Below are positions 39,922 through 48,137 of a stretch of 64,000 nt of DNA, one piece after another. Origin of the DNA: CAWDZK01 sp963807005. Its GTDB lineage: Bacteria > Actinomycetota > Actinomycetes > JACCUZ01. Made by a program: the position numbers and the translations under genes. The notes under the pieces are model-generated. The model was not told where the DNA came from. It searched no databases and worked only from the letters and a program-made list of their open reading frames with translations. How positions within the stretch are numbered: the stretch's first letter is position 1; every line of letters begins with the position of its first letter. The stretch lies in contig CAWDZK010000001.1 of the NCBI GenBank assembly GCA_963807005.1, positions 558,001-622,000 on the forward strand, read 5' to 3'.

Positions 39922-40551
39922 TCAGTGCGGCTCGCCGCTGCGCGGGAAGCCGCCGATGCCGCGCCAGCTCAGGCTGGCGAGCAGGCGGGCAGCGGCGTCG
40001 CGGGGGATGCTGCCCCCGGCACCGAGCCAGTAGCGCGCGGCCACCTGGGCCATGCCGACCAGGCCGACGGCCAGCAGACGGGCCTGCTCCTGGGGCAGCC
40101 CGGCGTCGTCACGGATGACCTCGCCGATCGCCTCCGCGCAGGCGAAGGTCACGCCGTCGATGCGCTCGCGAACCTCGGGCTGGTTGACGAGGTCGGACTC
40201 GAACACGAGCCGGAACGCCCCGCCCTCGTCGTCCACGAAGTGGAAGTAGGCCTCGATGGTGTCGGCGACCCGCTGCTTGTTGTCGGTCGTGGCGTCCAGC
40301 GCCGCCCGCACCGCGGCTACCACGGTCTCGGTGTGCTGGTCGAGCAGCGCCAGGTAGAGCTCGAGCTTGCCCGGGAAGTGCTGGTAGAGCACCGGCTTGC
40401 TGACGCCCGCCGCGTCGGCGATGTCGTCCATCGCCGCGGCGTGGTAGCCCTGGGCGACGAAGACCTCCTGGGCAGCACCGAGCAGCTGCTGGCGTCGGGC
40501 CGGCCGTGGCAGGCGCGCGCCACGGGTCCTGGCGTCCGGGGCAGCCGGCAC
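39922..40551 (-). CDS. TetR family transcriptional regulator (Rv3208-like)
   Basis: A 209-residue TetR regulator. The N-terminal helix-turn-helix is RRQQLLGAAQEVFVAQGYHA then AAMDDIADAAGVSKPVLYQH FPGKLELYLALLDQH (in two parts), at about residues 19-65; the C-terminal ligand domain is mostly helical, with EGGAFRLVFESDLVNQPEVR and ALVGMAQVAARYWLGAGG-like segments. Placement next to DUF3107 corresponds to Rv3208. Ligand unknown. GTG start 40551. Confidence 0.9.
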   Translation of the reverse strand: MPAAPDARTRGARLPRPARRQQLLGAAQEVFVAQGYHAAAMDDIADAAGVSKPVLYQHFPGKLELYLALLDQHTETVVAAVRAALDATTDNKQRVADTIEAYFHFVDDEGGAFRLVFESDLVNQPEVRERIDGVTFACAEAIGEVIRDDAGLPQEQARLLAVGLVGMAQVAARYWLGAGGSIPRDAAARLLASLSWRGIGGFPRSGEPH

Positions 40552-40631
40552 GTCTGCTCCTTCGTCGGGCGGCGCTCGCTCTACGGGGAGGGAGCCTGTG
40601 GCGGCTCCACCCTAGGTGTCGACCGGCGCGA

Positions 40632-40826
40632 TCAGCGGTATTCGTCCTCGTCGACATCCACGACGCGGGACTGCTCCGCGCGGTCCGCCTCGTCGGCCTC
40701 CGACCCGTCGGTTCCGGCCGGGTCCTCGTCCTCGGCCGACGGGACGGCGTCGGCGCGCTGCTCGAGGGCGTCCGCCTCGGGAACCTCGGCGTCGTCCGGG
40801 ACAGGCTGCTCGTCGCGCTCGGTCAC
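40632..40826 (-). CDS. Small acidic protein
   Basis: A 64-residue, strongly acidic chain: TERDEQPVPDDAEVPEADAL EQRAD (in two parts), then an Asp/Glu-rich end VVDVDEDEYR. The PDDAEVPEADALEQ segment recurs in other actinobacterial small proteins as far as I recall. Probably disordered. GTG start. Function unknown; it may interact with a basic partner. Confidence 0.6.
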   Translation of the reverse strand: MTERDEQPVPDDAEVPEADALEQRADAVPSAEDEDPAGTDGSEADEADRAEQSRVVDVDEDEYR

Positions 40827-40930
40827 GGGCTCACCCTACGCCGGTCACGCTGCGCAACTCCGGTGACAAACGGGTGATGTGCCCGGCGACGCTGCACGCG
40901 AGAGGGCCTCCGGCCTGGGACACTGGGGGC

Positions 40931-40966
40931 ATGTTCGTCGACCCGTCCCAGCGAGGCGCCCGGTGA
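40931..40966 (+). CDS. Possible 11-residue leader peptide
   Basis: ATG 40931 opens MFVDPSQRGAR and stops at TGA 40964-40966, which overlaps the GTG start of the next gene (GTGA). TGGGGGC lies just upstream of the ATG. It could couple translation to the next gene. With so short a chain, chance is a real alternative. Confidence 0.3.
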   Translation: MFVDPSQRGAR

Positions 40967-41763
40967 CCGTCAGCGACGACCGCGACCTCGTCGCGGCGCT
41001 GCTCGGCGTGCCGGGCGTCGCCGCCGCAGCCGTCGAGCCGCACGGCGACGGCCCCGGGACGCTCCGGCTGCAGCTCGCGGCCGGCGCCGACGAGGTCGAT
41101 GTCGCGGGCGCGGTGAACCGGCTGCTCCGCAGCAAGTTCGGCCTGGCCGTCGACGCCGACCGGGTCCGGGTGCTGGAGGAGTCGGCTCCCCGAGACGCCG
41201 GCTTCCCGCAGGTCGCCCCCGAGGCCGAGGAGCTGCTCGAGGCGGACGAGAGCAGGTCGACGCCGGGGCCCGACGGCCTGACGGTCGTCGACTCCCGCGG
41301 AGAGACTGCCTCCGACGCGACGGAGGAGCCGGCGCCGGCCCCCGGCGACACAGCGCGGACGGCGGCCGGGCGGCTGGTGATCGAGCGGGTGCAGCTCGTC
41401 TCGGCACACCTCGGTGTCGCTGTGTCGGTCACGCTGCGGTCCGGCGGCCGTACCGAGGTCGGCGAGGTCGAGGGCGCAGCCACCAGCGGGGCGCTGCACC
41501 GGTCGGTCGCCGAGGCGACGCTGCGCGCGGTGGAGCGCCTCGTCGACGAGCAGGTGCGCTTTGCCGTAGAGCACGTCGAGATCGCCAGCACCGGCCAGGA
41601 GCGCACCGCCCTGGTCGTGCTCTCGCTGGTCACCGAGCGCGGCACCCAGCGCCTGTCCGGCGCCTCCGTGGTGCGCGACGACGCGCGTCAGGCAGTCATC
41701 CGTGCAGTCCTGGCGGCGGTGAACCGGCGGGTCGGCCCGATGCTCGCCGAGGGGGACGGCTGA
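40963..41763 (+). CDS. Conserved hypothetical protein
   Basis: A 266-residue protein from GTG 40963. The N-terminal third (DRDLVAALLGVPGVAAAAVE) and the C-terminal half (ERVQLVSAHLGVAVSVTLRS GGRTEVGEVEG, in two parts) look like two copies of a small alpha/beta unit; the middle is Asp/Glu/Pro-rich and likely disordered. No catalytic motif is evident. It is coupled to the hydrolase gene by CTGA. Function unknown. Confidence 0.75.
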   Translation: MTVSDDRDLVAALLGVPGVAAAAVEPHGDGPGTLRLQLAAGADEVDVAGAVNRLLRSKFGLAVDADRVRVLEESAPRDAGFPQVAPEAEELLEADESRSTPGPDGLTVVDSRGETASDATEEPAPAPGDTARTAAGRLVIERVQLVSAHLGVAVSVTLRSGGRTEVGEVEGAATSGALHRSVAEATLRAVERLVDEQVRFAVEHVEIASTGQERTALVVLSLVTERGTQRLSGASVVRDDARQAVIRAVLAAVNRRVGPMLAEGDG

Positions 41764-42695
41764 ACCTCGACGACCCGCTGCCCCACTGGCCAGGCACCGA
41801 CCTCGAGCTGCCGTCCGGTCGGCTGTACGTCCGCAGTGCACCCGCTGCATCGAGCGGCGCGGAGCGCGCGGTGCTCCTGCACGGGCTCGGCGGTGCCGCC
41901 ACCAACTGGACCGACGTGATGGAGCTGCTGCGGGACCGCCTGGAGTCACAGGCGCCGGACCTGCCCGGTTTCGGCTGGTCACCGCCGCCGGCTCGCGACG
42001 ACTACTCGCTGCGGTCCCACGTCCGGGCAGTGACCGAGCTGATCGAGTCCGGCGGCGCCGGTCCCGTGCACCTCATGGGCAACTCCCTGGGCGGGACGGT
42101 GGCGACCGTGCTGGCCGCGACCCGGCCCGACCTGGTCCGTACCCTCACCCTCGTCTCGCCGGCGCTGCCGGTGCTGCGCCCGCGGCGGAGCAACGTGCAC
42201 CTGCCCGCCCTGGCCGTACCGTGGGCGGGCCAGCGGCTGGCCCGGCAGATCGGCCGGTTCCCGGTCGAGCAGCGGGTCCGCGCCTCCATCGAGATCTGCT
42301 GGGCCGACCCGTCGCGGGTGCCCCCGCGCCGGTTCGAGGAGGCGATGGAGGAGGCCGACCGGCGGGCCCGGCTGGAGCACGATGGTGACGCGATGATCCG
42401 GTCGCTGCGCAGCCTGATCTCGGCGTACCTCCGACCCGACCGCTGGCCCCTGTGGCGGCTGGCCGGCCGGGTGCAGGCGCCGACCCTGCTCGTCTACGGG
42501 CTCAAGGACCGGTTGGTGGACCCCCGTGCGGCGGGCCGGGCCGAACGCACCTTCCCGCGGTCCCGGCTGGTCGTGCTGCCGGACAGCGGGCACGTCTCCC
42601 AGATGGAGCACCCGGAGGTCGTCGCCCGCGAGGTACGCCGCCTGCTCGACTCGGCAGGCGACCGGCGGAGCCCGGACCCCGCGTCCCGGTCCTGA
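41760..42695 (+). CDS. Alpha/beta hydrolase with CTG start
   Basis: About 311 residues. CTG 41760 overlaps the previous stop (CTGA) and has GAGGGGG just upstream; the N-terminus then reads LNLDDPLPHWPGTDLELPSG RLYVRSA, as expected for the family. GTG 41871 would cut off the first strands. Then AVLLHGLGGAATNWTD (oxyanion), HLMGNSLGGTVATVLAATRP with nucleophile Ser in GNSLGG, LVYGLKDRLVDPRAAG with the acid, and DSGHVSQMEHPE with the His. Coupled to the hypothetical gene upstream. Likely an esterase or lipase of lipid metabolism. Confidence 0.87.
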   Translation: MNLDDPLPHWPGTDLELPSGRLYVRSAPAASSGAERAVLLHGLGGAATNWTDVMELLRDRLESQAPDLPGFGWSPPPARDDYSLRSHVRAVTELIESGGAGPVHLMGNSLGGTVATVLAATRPDLVRTLTLVSPALPVLRPRRSNVHLPALAVPWAGQRLARQIGRFPVEQRVRASIEICWADPSRVPPRRFEEAMEEADRRARLEHDGDAMIRSLRSLISAYLRPDRWPLWRLAGRVQAPTLLVYGLKDRLVDPRAAGRAERTFPRSRLVVLPDSGHVSQMEHPEVVAREVRRLLDSAGDRRSPDPASRS

Positions 42696-42705
42696 CACGT
42701 ACCGG

Positions 42706-42819
42706 TCAGTCGAGTCGCTCCAGCAGCCGGACCGTGACGGTGTCGCCGGCCTGCCTGCCGATCGCCTCGCGCACGTCGGCTGGGCTCTTCTCCAGGGTGG
42801 CGTCGAACTGCTGGTCGAT
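42706..42819 (-). pseudogene. DUF1905 gene remnant with internal deletion
   Basis: The frame reads DQQFDATLEKSP then directly ADVREAIGRQAGDTVTVRLL ERLD. These are the two ends of a DUF1905 protein; in intact members I recall about 45 residues between EKSP and the DVREAIGxQAGDTV end. The splice is in frame, leaving about 37 residues, too few for the barrel. The codon before DQQ is ATC (42817-42819). I take it for a deletion remnant, since no start codon or ribosome site is convincing. Confidence 0.55.
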
Positions 42820-42944
42820 CCCGGTCTTGCCGACCTCCTGCAGGCCCGTGCCGTCGAGGGCATCGTCTCTCGTCAGACTCGCGCTGGGGCCGGAACTCGT
42901 CGCCGGCGCCGGGACGTCGCTTGGCGGCGGGCGCGGTCCGGCGC

Positions 42945-43706
42945 TCACTCGAGGAAGCCGCGGAGCAGCGCTGCCGTGCCCTCGAGGTGGACCGCCATGG
43001 CCGTACGGGCGACCTCCGGGCGGCCCTTGCGAACCGCCGACACGATGCGTGCGTGCTGCCTGCGGGAGTGCGCGATGTTGGGCGGCAGCAGCGGGATCGC
43101 GTCGAGCAGGTCGTTGAGCCGCATCCGGTTGTCCGACACGGCCGCGGACAGGGACGGCGACCCGGCCATCGCGACGATCGCGAGGTGCAGCCGGCTGTCG
43201 GCCGGCCGGTAGTCCTCGACCGAGGCCGACCGCTCCAGCGCGAGCGCGTCCTCCAGCTCGCGGAGCTGCTCGGGGTCGTGACCCGCCCGCGCCGCCAGCT
43301 CGGCGGCGCCGGGCTCGAGCACCTCGCGGAGGAGCAGGGCGTCGGTCATCTCGCGGCCCATGTCCAGGGCGATCTCCCGCGCGTCGCGTTCGCCGCGACG
43401 CCACTCGTGCGGCGGGAGGACGAACGTCCCGCCGGACCGGCCGCGCCGGGACTCGACGTACCCGGAGTCGGCCAGCGACCGGATCGCGTCCCGCAGGGTG
43501 GGCCGGCTGACGCCAAGGCGGGTCGCGAGCTCCCGCTCGGACGGGAGCCGGTCGCCCGCCACGACCTGGCCGAGCTTGACGGCCTGCAGGAGCCGCTCCA
43601 CCGTCTCCTCGAAGGCGTTGCCGCCGCGGATCCGGCGGAACGCCGGCCGGCTCGGCCCGTGGCCGGCCCGCTCCTCCGACTGCCGGGCCGGGAGGGTGGC
43701 GTCGAT
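42945..43706 (-). CDS. GntR (FadR-subfamily) transcriptional regulator
   Basis: A 253-residue regulator: winged helix VAGDRLPSERELATRLGVSR PTLRDAIRSLADSGYVESRR (in two parts) and a C-terminal all-helical FadR-type domain, with LREVLEPGAAELAARAGHDP and LHLAIVAMAGSPSL, where the His positions can hold a metal. The family N-terminus, FRRIRGGNAFEETVERLLQA, lies upstream of GTG 43601, and no ATG/GTG/TTG is there; ATC 43704-43706 follows the permease stop by one codon (TGA GGC ATC). Read-through or ATC start are both possible. It likely controls the permease and the divergent ligase operon. Confidence 0.82.
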   Translation of the reverse strand: MDATLPARQSEERAGHGPSRPAFRRIRGGNAFEETVERLLQAVKLGQVVAGDRLPSERELATRLGVSRPTLRDAIRSLADSGYVESRRGRSGGTFVLPPHEWRRGERDAREIALDMGREMTDALLLREVLEPGAAELAARAGHDPEQLRELEDALALERSASVEDYRPADSRLHLAIVAMAGSPSLSAAVSDNRMRLNDLLDAIPLLPPNIAHSRRQHARIVSAVRKGRPEVARTAMAVHLEGTAALLRGFLE

Positions 43707-43709
43707 GCC

Positions 43710-45251
43710 TCAGCCCGTCGTGCTCGGTGGCTTCGTCGTGTCGCGGGGGTTTGGCACGCCGGCGTTCAGGTCCGCGACGCGGGTCGTTCCGTAGCCCTCG
43801 GACTCGAGGTGCGCGCCGTGGGCGCCGCCCGTCATGGCGAACTCCTCCTCCGGGGACAGGATCAGCTTGTGCCTGCCGGCGACGGCGAAGTAGACGATCG
43901 CCAGGGCGAACCAGATGGCGACGCCGACGACGCCGGGACGATAGTCGGAGTTGAAGAACAGCGAGACGAGCGACACGGCGGCGATGACGCCGGCGACAGC
44001 CGCACCGGTGACGCCGAGCGGGCTGCGGTACGGCCGCTCGATGTTGGGCTTGTTCCGACGCAGCAGGATGAACGACACCATCTGCATGACGTAGGAGATG
44101 ACCGCGCCGAACACCGCCATGGTGAGCAGCGCCGCGCCGACGCTGTCCGAGCCGGAGTACTTCAGGACCAGGGCCAGGACGTACCCGAGCCCGGCGCCGG
44201 CGAGCAGGGCGACGTGCGGGGTCTGCCGGGTTCCGTGGGTCACCGACAGGGGATGCGGGAAGTAGCCCGCCCTGGAGAGCGAGTAGATGTTGCGCCCGTA
44301 CGCGAAGATGATCGTGTGGAAGCTGGCCACCAGGCCGGTGACCGCGACCAGCGCGAGCAGCGAGGCTGCCGTCCCCGTGCCGAAGATCGTCTTCAGGCCG
44401 TCGAAGAGCGGCTCGTCCGAACTGCTCAGCTCGCCGGACCCGGGCGCGATGCCCGCGCTGAGGAACAGCGTGAGGAAGGCGGCCGCGATCAGCGTGAACA
44501 GGCCGTAGATCGTGCCGCGGGGGATGTCCCGCCGCGGGTCGTGGGACTCCTCGGCGGCGAGCGGCAGCTCCTCGATCGCCAGGTAGAACCAGATGGCGAA
44601 CGGGATGGCGAAGAACACTCCCTTGATGCCGTCCGGGAACCAGCCGCCGACCGAGTCGATCGCCTGGGCCTGGAAGTCGAGCTTGGTCAGCGCGCCCGCC
44701 CAGAACACGATGAGGATGGCCAGCGCGGCGAGGCAGATGAACACCGAGAACCGGAAGGACGCCTCGACCCCGAAGACGTTGAGGCCGACGAACAGCCCGT
44801 AGAAGATGGCCCACCAGATGGGTGCCGGCATCGAGAACCCGAACAGGTCGTCGGTGATCGAGTCCATGTAGCCACCGATGCCGACGACGATGACCGCCGG
44901 GGTGACGATGTACTCGATGCTCTCCGCCACCCCGGTGACGAAGCCGCCCCACGGGCCCATCGCGGTGCGCCCGAACGAGTAGGCACCACCGGTGTGCGGC
45001 AGCGCGGGCGACATCTCGGCGATCGAGTAGCACATGCCCAGGTACATGACCGTGATGACCACGGTGGCAACCAGCAGGCCGCCGAAGCCGAACTCGAGCC
45101 CGAAGTTCCAGCCGAAGAAGTCCCCGGAGATGACGGCGGCCACTCCGAGCGCCCACAGCGACCACACGCCGGCGTGCCGACGGAGGGTCCTCTTGGCGAA
45201 GTAGTCCTGGTCGGCTTCCCGGTACGTGACGGACGATCGGCGCTCGGCCAT
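43710..45251 (-). CDS. APC-superfamily permease, ethanolamine-permease-like
   Basis: A 513-residue permease of about twelve helices from ATG 45251 (GAGAAGGGA upstream). SLWALGVAAVISGDFFGWNF then CYSIAEMSPALPHTGGAYSF GRTAMGPWGGFVTGVAESIE (in two parts) resembles ethanolamine permeases (TIGR00908) more than general amino-acid carriers. Helix 8 region FYLAIEELPLAAEESHDPRR is the conserved APC loop. The gene is divergent from the GlnA4-type ligase and followed by the GntR gene, so it likely imports the substrate of that ligase. Ethanolamine is the leading guess; polyamines or another amine are possible. Confidence 0.85.
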   Translation of the reverse strand: MAERRSSVTYREADQDYFAKRTLRRHAGVWSLWALGVAAVISGDFFGWNFGLEFGFGGLLVATVVITVMYLGMCYSIAEMSPALPHTGGAYSFGRTAMGPWGGFVTGVAESIEYIVTPAVIVVGIGGYMDSITDDLFGFSMPAPIWWAIFYGLFVGLNVFGVEASFRFSVFICLAALAILIVFWAGALTKLDFQAQAIDSVGGWFPDGIKGVFFAIPFAIWFYLAIEELPLAAEESHDPRRDIPRGTIYGLFTLIAAAFLTLFLSAGIAPGSGELSSSDEPLFDGLKTIFGTGTAASLLALVAVTGLVASFHTIIFAYGRNIYSLSRAGYFPHPLSVTHGTRQTPHVALLAGAGLGYVLALVLKYSGSDSVGAALLTMAVFGAVISYVMQMVSFILLRRNKPNIERPYRSPLGVTGAAVAGVIAAVSLVSLFFNSDYRPGVVGVAIWFALAIVYFAVAGRHKLILSPEEEFAMTGGAHGAHLESEGYGTTRVADLNAGVPNPRDTTKPPSTTG

Positions 45252-45293
45252 GCGAGTCCCTTCTCGACCCCCGTGCACGGTGACGTGACCGGG

Positions 45294-45322
45294 ACGCTAG
45301 ACCCGCTCGGGAAATGGGTCAA
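45294..45322 (-). promoter_or_regulatory. Predicted promoter of the permease gene
   Basis: On the minus strand TTGACC (45317-45322) and TAGCGT (45294-45299) are 17 nt apart. The -35 box falls inside the inverted repeat at 45309-45331, so a bound regulator would block it. Confidence 0.5.
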
Positions 45323-45331
45323 GGATTTCCC
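45309..45331. promoter_or_regulatory. Inverted repeat, likely operator of the GntR regulator
   Basis: GGGAAAT (45309-45315) and ATTTCCC (45325-45331) are perfect arms with a 9-nt spacer between the divergent permease and ligase genes. It overlaps the permease -35. A FadR-type GntR dimer is the expected binder. Confidence 0.6.
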
Positions 45332-45376
45332 AATGGGGCTAGGGTGCCCATCGACGGGGCCGACGAGGAGGTCGCT

Positions 45377-46750
45377 GTGGCGGTTGCGGGTCGTGGTCTC
45401 TCGGTCGTCCGTCTGCGCGAGGAGGTCGCCGCCGGCGCGATCGACACCGTGATCGTCGCCTTCACCGACATGCAGGGGCGGCTCCAGGGCAAGCGCCTTC
45501 ATGCCCAGTACTTCCTGGACGAGGTGCTCGAGCACGGCACCGAAGGCTGCAACTACCTGCTGGCCGTCGACGTCGACATGAACACCGTCGACGGCTACGC
45601 GATGTCGTCCTGGGAGCGCGGCTACGGGGACTTCATGTTCGTCCCGGACCTCTCGACCCTCTGTCGCGTCCCGTGGCACGAGGGGACGGCGCTGCTCCTG
45701 GCCGACCTCCAGTGGGAGGACGGCACCGACGTCGTCGCGTCCCCGCGTCAGGTGCTCAAGCGGCAGGTCGCTCGGCTGGCCGATCGCGGGCTGGTGGCCC
45801 TGGCCGGCACCGAGCTCGAGTTCATGGTCTTCCGCGACACGTTCGAGCACGCGTGGCGCAACGGCTACCGGGAGCTGACGCCGGCCAACCTCTACAACGT
45901 CGACTACTCGATCGTCGGCACCTCGCGGGTCGAGCCGTTGCTGCGCCGGATCCGCAACGACATGACCACGGCGGGGATGACCGTCGAGTCGGCCAAGGGG
46001 GAGTGCAACCTCGGCCAGCACGAGATCGCTTTCCGGTACGACGAGGTGGTGCGCACCTGCGACCACCACGTCCTCTACAAGACCGGCGCGAAGGAGATCG
46101 CGGCCCAGGAGGGCATGTCGCTCACCTTCATGGCCAAGTTCGACCAGCGCGAGGGCAACTCGTGCCACATCCACCTGTCGTTCCGCGGCGCGGACGGTTC
46201 GCTGGTCCTCTCCGACGAGACGGAGTCCGGCGACCACGGCATGTCCACGCTCTGCAAGCAGTACACCGCCGGACAGCTGGCCACCCTGCGCGAGCTGACG
46301 CTCTTCCTCGCGCCCAACATCAACTCCTACAAGCGCTACGTCGCAGGATCGTTCGCACCGACCGCGGTCCGCTGGGGGTGGGACAACCGCACCTGCGCGC
46401 TGCGCATGGTCGGGCACGGGCCGTCGCTCCGGCTGGAGAACCGGGTGCCCGGCGGCGACGTGAACCCCTACCTGGCCAGTGCCGCGCTCATCGCCGGTGG
46501 CCTGTACGGCATCGAGAACGAGCTCGAGCTCGAGGACCCGTTCCCCGGCAATGCCTACACGTCCGACTCGGAGCACGTGCCCGCAACGATGCACGAGGCC
46601 CTCGAGCTGTGGGAGGGCAGCACCATCGCCCGGGAGGCGTTCGGCCAGGACGTCGTCGACCACTACGCCAACATGGCCCGGGTCGAGCTGGCCGCCTACG
46701 ACTCGACGGTCACCGACTGGGAGCGGTTCCGGTGCTTCGAGCGGATGTGA
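45377..46750 (+). CDS. glnA4: GlnA4-type glutamine synthetase-like gamma-glutamyl ligase
   Basis: A 457-residue GS-fold ligase from GTG 45377 (AGGAGG 6 nt upstream). Grasp motifs: TDMQGRLQGKRLHAQYFLDE, LAGTELEFMVFRDTFEHAW, KGECNLGQHEIAFRYDE, CHIHLSFRG, FLAPNINSYKRYVAGSFAPT, WDNRTCALRMVG and SLRLENRVPGGDVNPYLASA. GlnA4 proteins act on amines, not ammonia: Streptomyces GlnA4 has been reported as gamma-glutamylethanolamide synthetase, while GlnA3 and PuuA use polyamines. The adjacent permease, ALDH and SDR fit such a pathway. The residue that selects the amine cannot be read from sequence alone. Confidence 0.9.
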   Translation: MAVAGRGLSVVRLREEVAAGAIDTVIVAFTDMQGRLQGKRLHAQYFLDEVLEHGTEGCNYLLAVDVDMNTVDGYAMSSWERGYGDFMFVPDLSTLCRVPWHEGTALLLADLQWEDGTDVVASPRQVLKRQVARLADRGLVALAGTELEFMVFRDTFEHAWRNGYRELTPANLYNVDYSIVGTSRVEPLLRRIRNDMTTAGMTVESAKGECNLGQHEIAFRYDEVVRTCDHHVLYKTGAKEIAAQEGMSLTFMAKFDQREGNSCHIHLSFRGADGSLVLSDETESGDHGMSTLCKQYTAGQLATLRELTLFLAPNINSYKRYVAGSFAPTAVRWGWDNRTCALRMVGHGPSLRLENRVPGGDVNPYLASAALIAGGLYGIENELELEDPFPGNAYTSDSEHVPATMHEALELWEGSTIAREAFGQDVVDHYANMARVELAAYDSTVTDWERFRCFERM

Positions 46751-46760
46751 GCGAGCCCCG

Positions 46761-48137
46761 ATGAGCGCCGAGCCGCACACCCACGACGTCGTGAACCCGG
46801 CCACCGAGGAGGTGGTCGCCACGGTCGCCCTGACGGGGACGGCCGACACCGACACGGCCATCGCCCGCTCGCGGACGGCGTACGAGACCTGGCGCCTGGT
46901 GTCACCGGGCGACCGCGGGCGGCTGCTGCGCAGGTTCGCGGAGGCAGTCGATGCCGACCAGGAGAACCTCGCCCGGCTGGAGGTCGCCAACTCGGGTCAC
47001 ACCATCAGCAACGCGCGGTGGGAGGCGGGCAACGTCCGGGACGTGCTGACCTACTACTCGGCCGCTCCCGAGCGGCTGCTCGGGGCACAGATCCCGGTTC
47101 CCGGCGGGATCGACATCACCTTCAAGGAGCCGCTCGGCGTCGTCGGCGTGATCGTCCCGTGGAACTTCCCGATGCCGATCGCGGCGTGGGGGCTCGCCCC
47201 GGCGCTGGCAGCCGGCAACACCGTGGTCCTCAAGCCCGCCGAGGTGACGCCGCTGACCGCGGTGCGCCTCGGCGAGCTCGCGCTGGAGGCGGGCCTGCCG
47301 CCGGACGTGTTCCAGGTCCTGCCCGGCAAGGGCTCGGTCGTGGGTCAGCGGTTCGTCGACAACCCGACCGTCGCCAAGGTCGTGTTCACCGGCTCGACCG
47401 AGGTCGGCCGGGCGATCATGGCCGGCTGCGCGGCCCAGGTGAAGCCGGTCACGCTCGAGCTGGGCGGCAAGAGCGCGAACATCGTCTTCGGCGACGCCGA
47501 CCTCGAGCGCGCCGCCGCCACCGCCCCGTACGCGGTCTTCGACAACGCCGGCCAGGACTGCTGCGCCCGATCGCGGATCCTGGTGCAGCGCAGCGCGATG
47601 GACCGGTTCCTCGAGCTGCTCGAGCCGGCCGTCCGCGGCGTCCGGGTCGAGGACCCCACCCGCGACACGGCCGAGATGGGCCCGTTGATCACGGCAGCGC
47701 ACCGGGACCGGGTCGCCGGCTACGTGCCTGACGGCGCTGCGGTCGCGTTCCGCGGCACCGCGCCGGACGGCGCCGGCTTCTGGTTCCCGCCGACCGTGCT
47801 CGCGCCGGTGGACCCCCGCGACCGGGTGGCGCAGGAGGAGGTGTTCGGCCCGGTCGTCGCGGTGATCCCGTTCGACGACGAGGCGGACGCGGTACGGATC
47901 GCCAACGACTCGCCGTACGGGCTGTCCGGGTCGATCTGGACGGAGAACCTCGGGCGCGCGCTTCGGGTTGCCCGGGCGGTCGAGACCGGCGCGCTCAGCG
48001 TCAACTCCCACTCTTCGGTGCGGTACTGGACGCCGTTCGGGGGGTTCAAGCAGTCCGGTCTCGGGCGCGAGCTCGGACCGGACGCCCTGGACTCCTTCAC
48101 CGAGGTCAAGAACGTCTTCATCAGCACGGAGGCCTGA
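46761..48137 (+). CDS. NAD(P)-dependent aldehyde dehydrogenase
   Basis: A 458-residue ALDH from ATG 46761, 10 nt after the ligase. Motifs: GVVGVIVPWNFPMPIAAWGL, cofactor loop VVFTGSTEVGRAIM, general-base Glu in VTLELGGKSANIVFG, catalytic Cys in NAGQDCCARSRILV, and QEEVFGPVVAVIPF. In PuuC-type pathways such an enzyme oxidises the gamma-glutamyl aldehyde to the acid. It corresponds in order to AldC (Rv2858c), which sits near glnA4. The SDR gene follows with no gap. Confidence 0.93.
   Translation: MSAEPHTHDVVNPATEEVVATVALTGTADTDTAIARSRTAYETWRLVSPGDRGRLLRRFAEAVDADQENLARLEVANSGHTISNARWEAGNVRDVLTYYSAAPERLLGAQIPVPGGIDITFKEPLGVVGVIVPWNFPMPIAAWGLAPALAAGNTVVLKPAEVTPLTAVRLGELALEAGLPPDVFQVLPGKGSVVGQRFVDNPTVAKVVFTGSTEVGRAIMAGCAAQVKPVTLELGGKSANIVFGDADLERAAATAPYAVFDNAGQDCCARSRILVQRSAMDRFLELLEPAVRGVRVEDPTRDTAEMGPLITAAHRDRVAGYVPDGAAVAFRGTAPDGAGFWFPPTVLAPVDPRDRVAQEEVFGPVVAVIPFDDEADAVRIANDSPYGLSGSIWTENLGRALRVARAVETGALSVNSHSSVRYWTPFGGFKQSGLGRELGPDALDSFTEVKNVFISTEA

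Noticed and set aside
42706..45165. Open frame of 819 codons on the minus strand
   Set aside because: It overlaps the permease and GntR genes in a shifted frame, with low-complexity Arg/Gly translation. Only its last 37 codons resemble a known family, and those are reported as a DUF1905 remnant.
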